From Scytonema sp. RU_4_4 (GTDB taxonomy: Bacteria > Cyanobacteriota > Cyanobacteriia > Cyanobacteriales > Nostocaceae), in the NCBI GenBank assembly GCA_012031965.1, contig JAAUSC010000054.1, positions 1 through 36,479 on the forward strand: 36,479 nt of DNA, read 5' to 3'. The notes under the pieces are model-generated. The model saw nothing but the letters and a program-made list of their open reading frames with translations, was not told the DNA's origin and ran no database searches. A program made the position numbers and the translations under genes. Shown piece after piece: positions 15,228-22,733 of the stretch (positions are counted from its first letter, which is position 1; the number at the start of each line of letters is the position of its first letter).

Positions 15228-17024
15228 ATGGATATACAATTGCAAGAAGCCTTTACTGACATTGACCCAAGAATACAACTGCATCTGGATCGCAGAGCTA
15301 GAGGGTTAGTACCTCCTGCCACAGCCTCGACAGCAAAGGGGGAAATTGCTGTCATTGCCAAGGTTTCTGATTTAACAAGCTGGTTGAGCCGAAGCGAAGT
15401 CTTTGCAGGAGCTAATCTGGGCAACACACTTGATGGTGCTTATATTGTTACGGCAAGAGTACCACTCAATCGGGTGGAAATTCTACGACAACTTCCTTAC
15501 GTTCAAAGCCTCAAGGCTTCTCAAATCCTCAAACCGGCACTAAAGTCAACAATTGAAGAAATAAAAGCCAGGGTAGATTTGCTACCGCCTCTGACTCAAG
15601 GACAACAAGGAGAAGGTGTTGTCGTTGGCATTATCGACTATGGATGTGACTTCGTCCATCAAAATTTTCGTAATCCTGATGGCAGTACGCGTATTCTGGC
15701 ACTGTGGGATCAAACTGTTTTATCTGGAACATCTAGCCATTTAGGATATGGTCGGGTTTACACTCAAACTGAAATTAATGCGGCTTTGCAAACAGTTGAC
15801 CCCTACACTAGCTTAGGACACGATCCAGGCAGAGCAAGTCATGGAACCCATGTAATGGATATTGCCTGTGGCAATGGTGGTGGCAGCAGTGTCCCTGGTG
15901 TTGCTCCCCAAGCAGATATAATCTTTGTGCAAATCAGTGCTAGCGACATTCCTTGGCAAGGCTCAGATGTAGTTAGCTCTAATTTTGGAGGTTCAGTACA
16001 ACTTTTAGAAGCCATTCAATTTATCTTTGAGCAAGCAGGGACTCGCCCTTGCACTATTAACATTAGCCTGGGAACGAATGGTGGTTCTCATGATGGAACC
16101 AGCTTAGTTGAGCAAGGAATTGATGCTGTTGTTACTGCTCAACCTAATCGCGCTGTTGTCATTGCTGCCAGCAATTCATATGAAGATGGTATCCATGCCA
16201 GTGGTCAGGTTATGCAAGGAAATTTTATCGACCTTATCTGGCAAATTGGGCAGTTCGATTTTACTCATAACGAACTCGAAATTTGGTATAGCAAAGACGA
16301 TCAACTAAAGTTAGAACTCATTGAGCAAGACGATCGCAGCATTGGTGAAGTAAATTTGGGTGCTTCTGCTCGGATTCTTAATCAGGCAAACGAACTACTC
16401 TTTTTCGTTGCTCATCGCCAAGGAGATCCTAACAATGGAGACAATACCATTGGTATTTTCATGAATACTGAGTCTATGCCTTCAAGCCTCCCCCCAAAAA
16501 TTAAGCTTCGCCTACATGGTATCACTATCAATGATGGTCAGTTTCATGCTTGGATCGAACGAGATGACAATGGGCAGTCTAGCTTTGCCCCTCCCCATGA
16601 TAACTCCCATACACTTGGGTCTATCTCCTGTGGAAAACAAAGTATAGTCGTAGGCTCATACGATGCTCACACCTCTGGACAGCCCTTATCTTGGTTCTCT
16701 AGTGCTGGTCCAACCAGAGATGGACGACAAAAGCCAGAAATTAGTGCGCCCGGACATAATGTATTGGCTGCCAATTCTTCAACCCGCATCGGGGTTACTC
16801 GTATGTCTGGAACTAGCATGGCTGCTCCTGCTGTCACTGGAGTTGTAGCCCTTATACTTGCTGAAGCCCGCAGCCTAAATAAAGATCTTACAGTTGATCA
16901 GATCCGTGACATTTTAGCTAAGACCCCTGGTTTAAGTCCACCCAATACGGCATGGAATGATCGCTACGGCATGGGACGTGTGGACGCTAGTGCATCGGTA
17001 CAGAAAGTACGCGATCTGCCATAG
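15228..17024 (+). CDS. subtilisin-like serine protease (S8 family, CspA-like insertion)
   Basis: The 598-residue protein has the S8 triad in order: Asp137 in GIIDYGCDF, His205 in SHGTHVMD, Ser530 in GTSMAAPAVTG, plus the oxyanion Asn315 in AASNS. Residues about 38-105 form an I9-like propeptide (EIAVIAKV...AYIVTARVPLNRVEILRQLPYVQSL in blocks), so it is probably made as a self-inhibited zymogen. After the Asp comes STRILALWDQT and YTQTEINAAL, a feature of clostridial CspA-type subtilases, and a beta-rich insertion (about 330-460) lies between Asn and Ser. No signal peptide is visible, so a cytoplasmic location or non-classical export is implied. The ATG follows GAGG at good spacing. A small partner gene starts 10 bases after the stop. 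Confidence 0.93.
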   Translation: MDIQLQEAFTDIDPRIQLHLDRRARGLVPPATASTAKGEIAVIAKVSDLTSWLSRSEVFAGANLGNTLDGAYIVTARVPLNRVEILRQLPYVQSLKASQILKPALKSTIEEIKARVDLLPPLTQGQQGEGVVVGIIDYGCDFVHQNFRNPDGSTRILALWDQTVLSGTSSHLGYGRVYTQTEINAALQTVDPYTSLGHDPGRASHGTHVMDIACGNGGGSSVPGVAPQADIIFVQISASDIPWQGSDVVSSNFGGSVQLLEAIQFIFEQAGTRPCTINISLGTNGGSHDGTSLVEQGIDAVVTAQPNRAVVIAASNSYEDGIHASGQVMQGNFIDLIWQIGQFDFTHNELEIWYSKDDQLKLELIEQDDRSIGEVNLGASARILNQANELLFFVAHRQGDPNNGDNTIGIFMNTESMPSSLPPKIKLRLHGITINDGQFHAWIERDDNGQSSFAPPHDNSHTLGSISCGKQSIVVGSYDAHTSGQPLSWFSSAGPTRDGRQKPEISAPGHNVLAANSSTRIGVTRMSGTSMAAPAVTGVVALILAEARSLNKDLTVDQIRDILAKTPGLSPPNTAWNDRYGMGRVDASASVQKVRDLP

Positions 17025-17034
17025 GAGTTAAGTC

Positions 17035-17406
17035 ATGAAAAGATGGCACAAAGCTATAATTGTAATAGTTTCAACGTTGATCGTGGTCTTCCCTATTTCT
17101 AAATACGCTATGTCTTCAGATCAGCATGATAACACCTCAAAATACAGGGTTGAATACGTTCCCCCTGAAAATTCAAAGTTGAAGTTAAGTGGAGAAGCTC
17201 TTAGACAGTTGAATCAGGAAGCTTTTCTGGTGGCAACAGTGAAGGTTGCCAAGGAGGGATATATACCCTCTGGGATTGAGATTCGTACTTGGATTAGTTC
17301 ATCAATCTTTACTGCAAATATCCCCCGTGAGATATTAGCTCGTCTAGAAGGCGATCCTGCTGTTGTGTCGATTGAACCAGTTTATAAGTTGAGATCGTAC
17401 GAATAA
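17035..17406 (+). CDS. small secreted or anchored protein resembling a protease propeptide (I9-like)
   Basis: The 123-residue product starts with KR and a hydrophobic segment (residues 7-22, IIVIVSTLIVVFPI), a signal peptide or membrane anchor. Residues 64-119 match the shape of the propeptide of the preceding protease. FLVATVKV parallels IAVIAKV; IFTANIPREILARLEGDPAVVSIE parallels the propeptide stretch that reads YIVTARVPLNRVEILRQLP and then YVQSLK. That alternation of strand, helix, strand is the I9 inhibitor fold. It starts 10 bases after the protease stop with GGAG upstream of the ATG, so they are co-transcribed. Free-standing I9 domains known elsewhere inhibit or help fold subtilases; that role here is inference. 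The export signal, absent from the protease, is odd. Confidence 0.8.
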   Translation: MKRWHKAIIVIVSTLIVVFPISKYAMSSDQHDNTSKYRVEYVPPENSKLKLSGEALRQLNQEAFLVATVKVAKEGYIPSGIEIRTWISSSIFTANIPREILARLEGDPAVVSIEPVYKLRSYE

Positions 17407-17415
17407 AGTCTGTTT

Positions 17416-17453
17416 ATTGACACTCCCCGTGCTAAAGCACGGGGAGTGTCAAT
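17416..17453. terminator. strong hairpin after the protease pair
   Basis: A perfect 17-bp stem (17416-17432 with 17437-17453) built on CACTCCCCGTGC with loop TAAA begins 10 bases after the stop codon. It could end transcription, but no T-run follows on either strand. Hairpins reading CCCCGTGC-TAAA-GCACGGGG are also common at ends of IS200/IS605-type elements, so it may instead be a mobile-element scar. Confidence 0.55.
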
Positions 17454-17584
17454 GATGTTGATTCAATATAAATTCCAAACTTCTAGTCTGTGGGCAATTT
17501 AAACATTTGGGATGCTTCCGCAGATAATACCATTTTGGATTTTATAGCGGTTCTCATTTGAATCACATACACCACCACGAATAA

Positions 17585-17614
17585 TGTAGAGACGTAGCAT
17601 GCTACGTCTCTACA
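17585..17614. repeat. 30-base perfect palindrome
   Basis: TGTAGAGACGTAGCA is followed directly by its exact reverse complement with no loop. Perfect palindromes of this GTAGAGACG type occur as dispersed repeats in many cyanobacterial genomes; a second copy is not present in this window. Confidence 0.7.
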
Positions 17615-17812
17615 GCCGTGTATTGCATTCAACACCAGAAGCGCTATAAGTAGGTAGGCACAAATAAACCTAACTATGTAACAAAATATGCGGACATACT
17701 GATAAATTTTTCTGCCCACCTACTTAGATTTTGGATAATGGAATTGTAAAAGAGCTACTGAACAAGCTTTTGGGCATTCCATCTGTCGCAATCATTATTC
17801 AAATTGGTATAA

Positions 17813-18607
17813 CTACATTGATTCCAAACGCTGACGCAATTTGCTACTCAAGGCATCAATCACAGTCACGACTACCGACAGTATCAATATCATAGTCGTT
17901 GCCTTAGTATACTCAAAGCCATCTATATAACTTTTGAGTTCAAAACCAAACCCTCCAGCACCGACAGCACCAAGAACTGAAGCAGCACGGATATTGTACT
18001 CAAACATCCACAAGGTGTAGCCCAACACTAAAGGTAGTACTTGGGGCAAAATACCATATTGAGCAATTTGTATTCGAGATGCACCAGCAACTTGTAAAGA
18101 CTCAATAGAACGAGGGTCAACCGCTTCAATAGCTTGCTGATAGAATTTTCCTAGGTAGCCAATTGTGTAAATACTTAAAGCTAATGTACCTGCTAAGGGA
18201 CCCAATCCAGTTGCTGCGACAAATAATAATCCAAGAATAATCGAGGGGACAGAACGCACAGCATTTTGCAGGAAATTCGCTAACCATTGCAGCCAAACAG
18301 GAGCGACATTGCGAGCGCTTGCAATAGCAATGGGGAGAGAAAACATTGCTCCAAGAGTCGTTCCTACCACAGACATCTGCACAGTTTCTACAAGTGCTTT
18401 GACTGTTTTGTTGAAAATATCCCAACTTGTATTTGGGGGAAATAACCGTGACACAAAATCAATGATGTTGAACAAACTCTGTTTTAAGAGTCCAAAATCA
18501 ACTTTAAGACCTTGCAACGCCCAACCATAAACCAAAATAACAACGCACAGGATGAGTAGGCGACTCACCCAAGAAAAGCGTTTCCAAACACGAGAAAAAT
18601 TTTTCAT
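17813..18607 (-). CDS. phnE: phosphonate/phosphite-type ABC transporter permease
   Basis: This is the inner-membrane channel subunit of a PhnCDE-type importer. The 264-residue protein has about six membrane helices. The binding-protein-dependent permease (EAA) loop lies in the last third: EAVDPRSIESLQVAGASRIQIAQYGILPQVLPLVLGY in blocks, where E-x3-AGAS-x(9)-LPQ is the PhnE form. The C-terminal RAASVLGAVGAGGFGFEL and FEYTKATTMILIL are also typical. It is last of three minus-strand genes, 40 bases after phnC. The substrate may be phosphonate, phosphite or phosphate; the sequence does not decide. Confidence 0.9.
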   Translation of the reverse strand: MKNFSRVWKRFSWVSRLLILCVVILVYGWALQGLKVDFGLLKQSLFNIIDFVSRLFPPNTSWDIFNKTVKALVETVQMSVVGTTLGAMFSLPIAIASARNVAPVWLQWLANFLQNAVRSVPSIILGLLFVAATGLGPLAGTLALSIYTIGYLGKFYQQAIEAVDPRSIESLQVAGASRIQIAQYGILPQVLPLVLGYTLWMFEYNIRAASVLGAVGAGGFGFELKSYIDGFEYTKATTMILILSVVVTVIDALSSKLRQRLESM

Positions 18608-18647
18608 CTACAAAAAAGAATTCGCCTACTATGTGCGATCGCCTCGA

Positions 18648-19376
18648 CTATACCTGAGCAAATTGAGCTTGCAGATTATCACAACACCCATCGTAAATAA
18701 CACGTCCAGCATCCAACACAATTGCTCGCTGGGCGTACTCAGCCGCTACACCCAAATCGTGTAGAACTGTAACGATTGTCATACCTTGCTGTGAGTGCAG
18801 CATTGACAAAGTGTCCATCACCTGCTTAGATGCTTTGATATCCAATCCCGTAATGGGTTCATCTGCGAGTAGAATTTGAGGAGATTGAATTAAAGCACGG
18901 GCGATCGCCACTCGTTGTTGCTGTCCACCGCTGAGTTGACCTGTTTTTTGATAAGCTTGCTCCCTTAAGCCCAATTGTTCCAACAGTTCCAATGCTTGAC
19001 GACGGTCATTTTTAGGAAACCCAAACAGCGTTTGCCAAGTTGTCCTAGTACCCAGGCGTCCACACAACACATTTTCAATAGCTGATAACTGACGAATCAA
19101 TCCGCCACCCTGAAATAACATACCAATATCACGTCGAATGTGAGGCAGTGTGCGAGGAGTTAACGACGTACCATTGATCTCGATTGCTCCCCGCAAGATT
19201 GGTACTAACCCAACTAAAGAACGCAAAAGCGTAGACTTCCCAGCGCCATTGAGTCCCAGCAATACAACAAACTCACCCTGATGAATCTGGCAATTAATTC
19301 GATTAAGGATCGGACGATTTAGAGCTGCGGAATAGGTAGTTTCTATATCCTGACACTCAATTACTGGCTGAGTCAT
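18648..19376 (-). CDS. phnC: phosphonate/phosphite-type ABC transporter ATP-binding protein
   Basis: This is the cytoplasmic ATPase of the importer. The 242-residue protein has Walker A GLNGAGKST, the Q-loop in IGMLFQGGGLIRQLSAIENV (a form typical of PhnC), signature LSGGQQQR, Walker B ILLADEPITGLD and the switch histidine in TVLHDLG. The stretch NVLCGRLGTRTTWQTLFG is the PhnC-specific insertion. It lies between phnD (106 bases upstream) and phnE (40 bases downstream), on the same strand. Confidence 0.92.
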   Translation of the reverse strand: MTQPVIECQDIETTYSAALNRPILNRINCQIHQGEFVVLLGLNGAGKSTLLRSLVGLVPILRGAIEINGTSLTPRTLPHIRRDIGMLFQGGGLIRQLSAIENVLCGRLGTRTTWQTLFGFPKNDRRQALELLEQLGLREQAYQKTGQLSGGQQQRVAIARALIQSPQILLADEPITGLDIKASKQVMDTLSMLHSQQGMTIVTVLHDLGVAAEYAQRAIVLDAGRVIYDGCCDNLQAQFAQV

Positions 19377-19482
19377 ATATTATGTTGCTGAGTATTTCTA
19401 TTAGCTGTTTGGAAAGATGAGGTGATGGGGAGATGGGGAGGATGTTACTCCCTTATCTCCCTTATCTCCCTCATCTGACTAA
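19377..19482. promoter_or_regulatory. intra-operon inverted repeat between phnD and phnC
   Basis: GATGAGGTGATGGGGAGATG (19418 onward) faces the pyrimidine-rich CTCCCTTATCTCCCTCATC on the far side of a short loop. The imperfect hairpin directly follows the phnD stop and could protect or partly end the phnD mRNA, a usual way to obtain more binding protein than transporter. There is no T-run. Confidence 0.35.
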
Positions 19483-20457
19483 TTACGGTTCAATTCCTGC
19501 ATTCTTCAGGGCTTCACGAATTGGTCCTAAGTGCTTGTTATGGTCAACTTTCACCAATTCTGTGGAGTTATACAAGCCGCGCAGCATCTCGTTGTTTTGT
19601 GGCTCATTTAATTTCAGCAAAGCATTGATAATTCGTTCACGCATGGGAGCAGAAACGTCATCATCAATAGCTACGCCGTGTGCTGGAACACCAGGAATTT
19701 TATACAAAACCCGTAACTGACTTTTTTCTGCGTCTGAAATATACGGGGTGCCGAAAGCATATTCTGACACAGCTGCTGCATCTGCCTGACCTTGCACAAC
19801 TGCTTTTAAAGCTTTACTGTAATCGCCACCGTAAACAACTTGACTGAAGAAACTGTCTAGGCGATCGCGATTTTCCACAAGTTTCTGTTTAACCATCTCA
19901 CCCACAGGGAAGATGAACCCAGAACCAGAAGTTGGCGAAGTAAATGCCATTTTTTTACCCCGCAACTGTTCCAAGGTCGCTTTGGATGTGCCTAGAGTTT
20001 TGAGGGAGCTATCTTTCGGGACAACAATGATTGAATTATAAGTGTATTTTCCAGAGTAATTCGGACGTACCTCAGCTAAGTACAAGCGTGCGCCTGCGAG
20101 TTCCTCAGCTTTCAAAGCCGGACGGCTACTCAAGAAAGCTACATCAGCGCTATTTGCTCTTAAGGCTTCTACAGCAGCTGTATCATCACCGACTTTTGCC
20201 TGAACTGGCATTTTGAGTTCTTTTGACAAAAACGCTGCGACTTTATCTGCTTTACTTTGCAAATCTGGTGCATCTTTGCGATTAGGAAAGATAACTGTTA
20301 AAGTTTTTTGCTGTCTTTGAGCAAGTAAAGTTGAATCTTTTTGATTTCGCGTTGAGTTAGCAACTGCTTGCATACCTCCAAAGCTACCAGCAACCAAACC
20401 TGTCAGCATCACAAATGCAGCACCAGCACTTAACCAACCGTTTTTCCTCACACTCAT
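19483..20457 (-). CDS. phnD: phosphate/phosphonate/phosphite ABC transporter substrate-binding protein
   Basis: This is the periplasmic receptor of the importer. The ATG at 20457 (MSVRKNGWLSAG) is preferred over the TTG 14 codons upstream because GGAGAA lies eight bases before it and the signal peptide (SAGAAFVMLTGLVAGSFGG) then sits correctly at the N-terminus. The 324-residue product has the PhnD fold: TVIFPNRKDAPDLQSKADKV in the first lobe, ADVAFLSSRPAL, the ligand-pocket segment FTSPTSGSGFIFPVGEM, then YGGDYSKALKAVVQGQADAAAVSEYA. The Ser/Thr-rich S-P-T-S-G-S-G loop binds the oxyanion. A perfect 14-base palindrome (20507-20520) stands 50 bases upstream. Confidence 0.9.
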   Translation of the reverse strand: MSVRKNGWLSAGAAFVMLTGLVAGSFGGMQAVANSTRNQKDSTLLAQRQQKTLTVIFPNRKDAPDLQSKADKVAAFLSKELKMPVQAKVGDDTAAVEALRANSADVAFLSSRPALKAEELAGARLYLAEVRPNYSGKYTYNSIIVVPKDSSLKTLGTSKATLEQLRGKKMAFTSPTSGSGFIFPVGEMVKQKLVENRDRLDSFFSQVVYGGDYSKALKAVVQGQADAAAVSEYAFGTPYISDAEKSQLRVLYKIPGVPAHGVAIDDDVSAPMRERIINALLKLNEPQNNEMLRGLYNSTELVKVDHNKHLGPIREALKNAGIEP

Positions 20458-20506
20458 GTAATATTCTCCATTAGAAAAGTTTCTTAATAATTTTGCCAAA
20501 GTCTTT

Positions 20507-20520
20507 TAACAAGCTTGTTA
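20507..20520. promoter_or_regulatory. perfect palindrome upstream of phnD, possible operator
   Basis: TAACAAGCTTGTTA is a perfect 14-base dyad 50 bases before the phnD start. The size and position suit a dimeric repressor site. No regulator gene is adjacent, and it does not look like a Pho box. Confidence 0.35.
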
Positions 20521-20709
20521 TTAGAAAAGAATACTATTAAGATTCTAGCTTTTTGGAGAAAAAGTCAATAAGTGCTGAGTCTTTTGATTGTAAAAAAAAC
20601 TTGAAATTACAACTTTAACCCCTAACACAGAGGTGTTTCACATCATGTCCGGTTCATTGCTTATAAATCCAGAAAAACCCCACCCCGGTTTTGTCTTGCG
20701 CCAAAACTG

Positions 20710-20900
20710 CCCCTCCCCTTGGTAACTACGGTGGTGTACACAAGTGCTTGAATTAGCCACTCGTTCCCGCAAAACCTCACCTTGCCCTATCGGGCATCCC
20801 TCTCCGAACTCGTGGAGAGGGAAAGATTTTAGCGCAGCTAAAAGCGAGGGTGAGGTTTTGAGCAAGATGTGTACACCACCGTAGTTGGTAAGGGGAGGGG
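20710..20900. mobile_element. MITE-like foldback element with 33-base terminal inverted repeats
   Basis: The left arm (20710-20742, starting CCCCTCCCCTTGG) and the right arm (20868-20900, ending AAGGGGAGGGG) are reverse complements at 30 of 33 positions. Inside, AAAACCTCACC (20771-20781) pairs with GGTGAGGTTTT (20849-20859), CCTCTCC faces GGAGAGG, and TTTTAGC faces GCTAAAA. The whole thing would fold into one long branched hairpin. There is no transposase inside, so it would be non-autonomous. Target duplications are not obvious. Confidence 0.6.
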
Positions 20901-20985
20901 ATTAAGGGGTGGGTAAAATCAACGTGCTATAACGCTAAGCTAAAACACATCTAACTTGCATAATTTAAAGTTTTGATAAAAAGCA

Positions 20986-21474
20986 TCAAACTCTTTTATC
21001 TCTTACTCTGCGCCACGCCAGGTCGCACCGTCGGGGGAACCCCAACGCCAGAACAAGCGTGAGGGAAACAAGGACTGCAGTACTGGCTCCGCAACGCACT
21101 GGCTCCTCTGATGACTTGAGTTTTTCCATTAATGCAATATTGTGATACCACGTAATTTGTGCAGCAGGCTGCTGCACAAATTGCTCATCAGGGTAAGCCT
21201 CAGCAAAAGCCCGCATATACTTAAGATTGCGGGACAAAAAACCCTTCATGTCTGGAAAAGCTTTGCGTAAGTCAGCCGCCAAACGATCAATAACTTTTGC
21301 TCCCCAGCCTTGCTGCTGCTGTCGCATGAGGATATCTCGCCCAATTTGCCAATACAGAAGTATCAATTCACGGTTAACAGCAAGCGCCGCCCGTACTTGA
21401 GCTTGTCTAATACGTTCTTTAAGTTCGCCTAAAAACTCTTCATACCCTTGAGCAACAGGTAACTCATTCGCCAT
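20986..21474 (-). pseudogene. truncated DUF1016 (YhcG-type) nuclease gene
   Basis: Residues 1-124 match the DUF1016 N-terminal domain: LLYWQIGRDILMRQQQQGWG, VIDRLAADLRKAFPD, SRNLKYMRAFAEAYP and ITWYHNIALMEKLKSSEE in blocks. Family members are about 340-380 residues and carry a C-terminal PDDEXK nuclease domain; here that domain is missing. After codon 124 (21103) the frame enters repeat DNA (21064-21105) that also occurs near 29386-29427, and continues as a meaningless tail (PVRCGASTAVLVSLTLVL). So the gene was cut by a repeat insertion or deletion. It starts 3 bases after the ridA stop on the same strand. Intact relatives often accompany restriction or defence loci. Confidence 0.8.
21064..21105. 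repeat. dispersed repeat, copy 1
   Basis: This 42-base block (starting GGAAACAAGGACTG, ending CAACGCACTGGCTC) matches 29386-29427 at 37 of 42 positions. It lies exactly at the break in the DUF1016 gene. Confidence 0.65.
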
Positions 21475-21477
21475 AAC

Positions 21478-21873
21478 TCAGCCTGAAATCACCGCAATAC
21501 ACTCAATCTCCACCAACACATCCTTAGGTAAACGCGACACTTGCACACACGCACGCGCTGGTGCGATCGCCTCATCAAAAAACTTTGCATAAACTGCATT
21601 CATCGCCGCAAAATCATTCATATCTGCCAAGAACACTGTCGTTTTTACTACATCCTCAAAAGTCGCCCCAGCAGATGTGAGAATCGCGTCTAAATTTGCC
21701 ATCACCTGTTGAGTCTGCTCAGTCACATCCCCTTCACCAACAATTTTCCCTGTGTTGGGATCAAGAGGAATTTGCCCAGCCACAAAAACCAATTCACCAG
21801 AAGCAACAATCGCTTGATTATATGGTCCCACTGGTGCAGGAGCCTTATCAGTACGAATAACTCTTCTACTCAT
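21478..21873 (-). CDS. ridA: RidA family reactive enamine/imine deaminase
   Basis: RidA hydrolyses 2-aminoacrylate and related imines made by PLP enzymes, protecting the cell from enzyme damage. The 131-residue protein is full length, with [21 protein letters not shown] near the N-terminus (in blocks), the middle [23 protein letters not shown], and the signature [12 protein letters not shown] followed by VEIECIA, which includes the substrate-binding arginine of P-x-R and the conserved C-terminal glutamate. It is a cytosolic trimer in the family. It is followed after 3 bases by the broken DUF1016 gene on the same strand. Confidence 0.95.
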   Translation of the reverse strand: MSRRVIRTDKAPAPVGPYNQAIVASGELVFVAGQIPLDPNTGKIVGEGDVTEQTQQVMANLDAILTSAGATFEDVVKTTVFLADMNDFAAMNAVYAKFFDEAIAPARACVQVSRLPKDVLVEIECIAVISG

Positions 21874-21937
21874 TTTTCCTCTTCGCGCTCTTCGCGTCTA
21901 TGTCCTTCGGACACGCTTTGCTAACGTGGTTTAACTC

Positions 21938-21969
21938 AGTTATCAGTTATCAGTTATCAGTTATCAGTT
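21938..21969. repeat. heptamer tandem repeat (AGTTATC)
   Basis: AGTTATC is repeated four times exactly plus a partial unit, upstream of ridA. Short heptamer arrays (STRR type) are a hallmark of filamentous heterocyst-forming cyanobacteria. Confidence 0.85.
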
Positions 21970-22063
21970 TGAAGAAGAATTCAGCAATTCTGCAATTCTT
22001 GATTCAGAAGGAAGAAATAAAGAATTGCGACTTCTGACCGGAGGCGGAGCGTCTCCGGCTCCG

Positions 22064-22090
22064 CTCCTGACTCCTGACTCCTGACTCCTT
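22064..22090. repeat. heptamer tandem repeat (CTCCTGA) after the NUDIX gene
   Basis: Three exact copies of CTCCTGA plus a partial fourth directly follow a GC-rich hairpin (GGCGGAGC near 22043 against GGCTCCGC near 22057). Together they lie just past the NUDIX stop on the minus strand and may end that transcript. Confidence 0.7.
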
Positions 22091-22110
22091 CCCTGTTCAC
22101 TGTGTACTGT

Positions 22111-22551
22111 TCACTGATTGACTTCCAACCTGGGACGTATCCCATAATGCCGATAACGCCAGTAATCCTGCAAAATCCTATCATGGTCAAAACACAGATG
22201 ATTAGGAACACGCCAAGACTCAAAAATTTCTATACCCTTAGCATCATCCCCCGCCTGGGGTGTACCTGTCGCCGTTGCCAAAAACACAACGCTTAATGTG
22301 TGCTTCCGGGGATCACGACTAGGATCAGAATATACGTGAAACTGTTCAATCAACTCTACCTGCAAACCAGTCTCTTCCAAAGCTTCGCGCCGCGCCGCAA
22401 CCTCTACAGATTCGCCGTAATCTACAAAACCACCAGGGATAGCCCAACCTAAAGGGGGATTGTGTCGCTCAATTAACACTATTGGTCGATGAGGACGGTC
22501 AATCAATTCGATGATGATATCAACTGTCGGAGCAGGATTTCGGTAAGTCAT
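22111..22551 (-). CDS. NUDIX hydrolase
   Basis: The 146-residue cytosolic protein contains a complete NUDIX box, G-G-F-V-D-Y-G-E-S at its start and [14 protein letters not shown] after it, fitting GX5EX7REUXEEXGU, so the Mg-binding glutamates are intact. The family cleaves nucleoside diphosphates linked to another group. The N-terminal [13 protein letters not shown] and [19 protein letters not shown] resemble ADP-ribose or NAD-related pyrophosphatases, but the substrate is not determined. The start codon lies inside a six-copy heptamer repeat (22547-22588), so the leader is made of repeat units, each carrying an ATG. Confidence 0.9.
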   Translation of the reverse strand: MTYRNPAPTVDIIIELIDRPHRPIVLIERHNPPLGWAIPGGFVDYGESVEVAARREALEETGLQVELIEQFHVYSDPSRDPRKHTLSVVFLATATGTPQAGDDAKGIEIFESWRVPNHLCFDHDRILQDYWRYRHYGIRPRLEVNQ

Positions 22552-22588
22552 TCGTCATTCGTCATTCGTCATTTGTCATTTGTCATTT
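22547..22588. repeat. heptamer tandem repeat overlapping the NUDIX start codon
   Basis: Six units in a row, three GTCATTC and three GTCATTT. On the minus strand each reads (A/G)AATGAC, and the last one supplies the NUDIX ATG (22549-22551). Confidence 0.85.
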
Positions 22589-22733
22589 AACCATTGAACG
22601 CAGGGCAAATAACAAAGGACGACCAACACGAGTTTACCTCATTTACGCGCAGTTACTGTTCCGTGATAAATTCAATGCGATCGCGCACGCTGCGCGATCA
22701 TGCATTTGCTTGCTCATTAACGATAGGTTTAGT

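Larger units (their letters stand above)
17407..17812. other. intergenic stretch with two perfect palindromes
   Basis: No gene is supported. It contains a 17-bp-stem hairpin at 17416-17453 and a 30-base perfect palindrome at 17585-17614. A 78-codon open frame (17483-17719) runs through the palindrome and is judged not real. Confidence 0.5.
20500..20985. other. intergenic region upstream of phnD with a foldback element
   Basis: The phnD-proximal part (20500-20600) is AT-rich and holds a palindrome at 20507-20520. The rest is mostly a 191-base foldback element (20710-20900). No protein-coding signal is seen; a 75-codon frame at 20638-20865 lies inside the element and is rejected. Confidence 0.55.

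Noticed and set aside
17483-17719. 78-codon open frame on the minus strand with hydrophobic product
   Set aside because: It runs straight through the 30-base perfect palindrome, has no ribosome site, and its composition follows from AT-rich intergenic DNA.
20638-20865. 75-codon frame in the phnD upstream region
   Set aside because: It is wholly explained by the foldback element at 20710-20900.
21938-22588. regular short repeats that might suggest a CRISPR array
   Set aside because: The repeats are contiguous heptamers without spacers, typical of cyanobacterial tandem repeats, and there are no cas genes.
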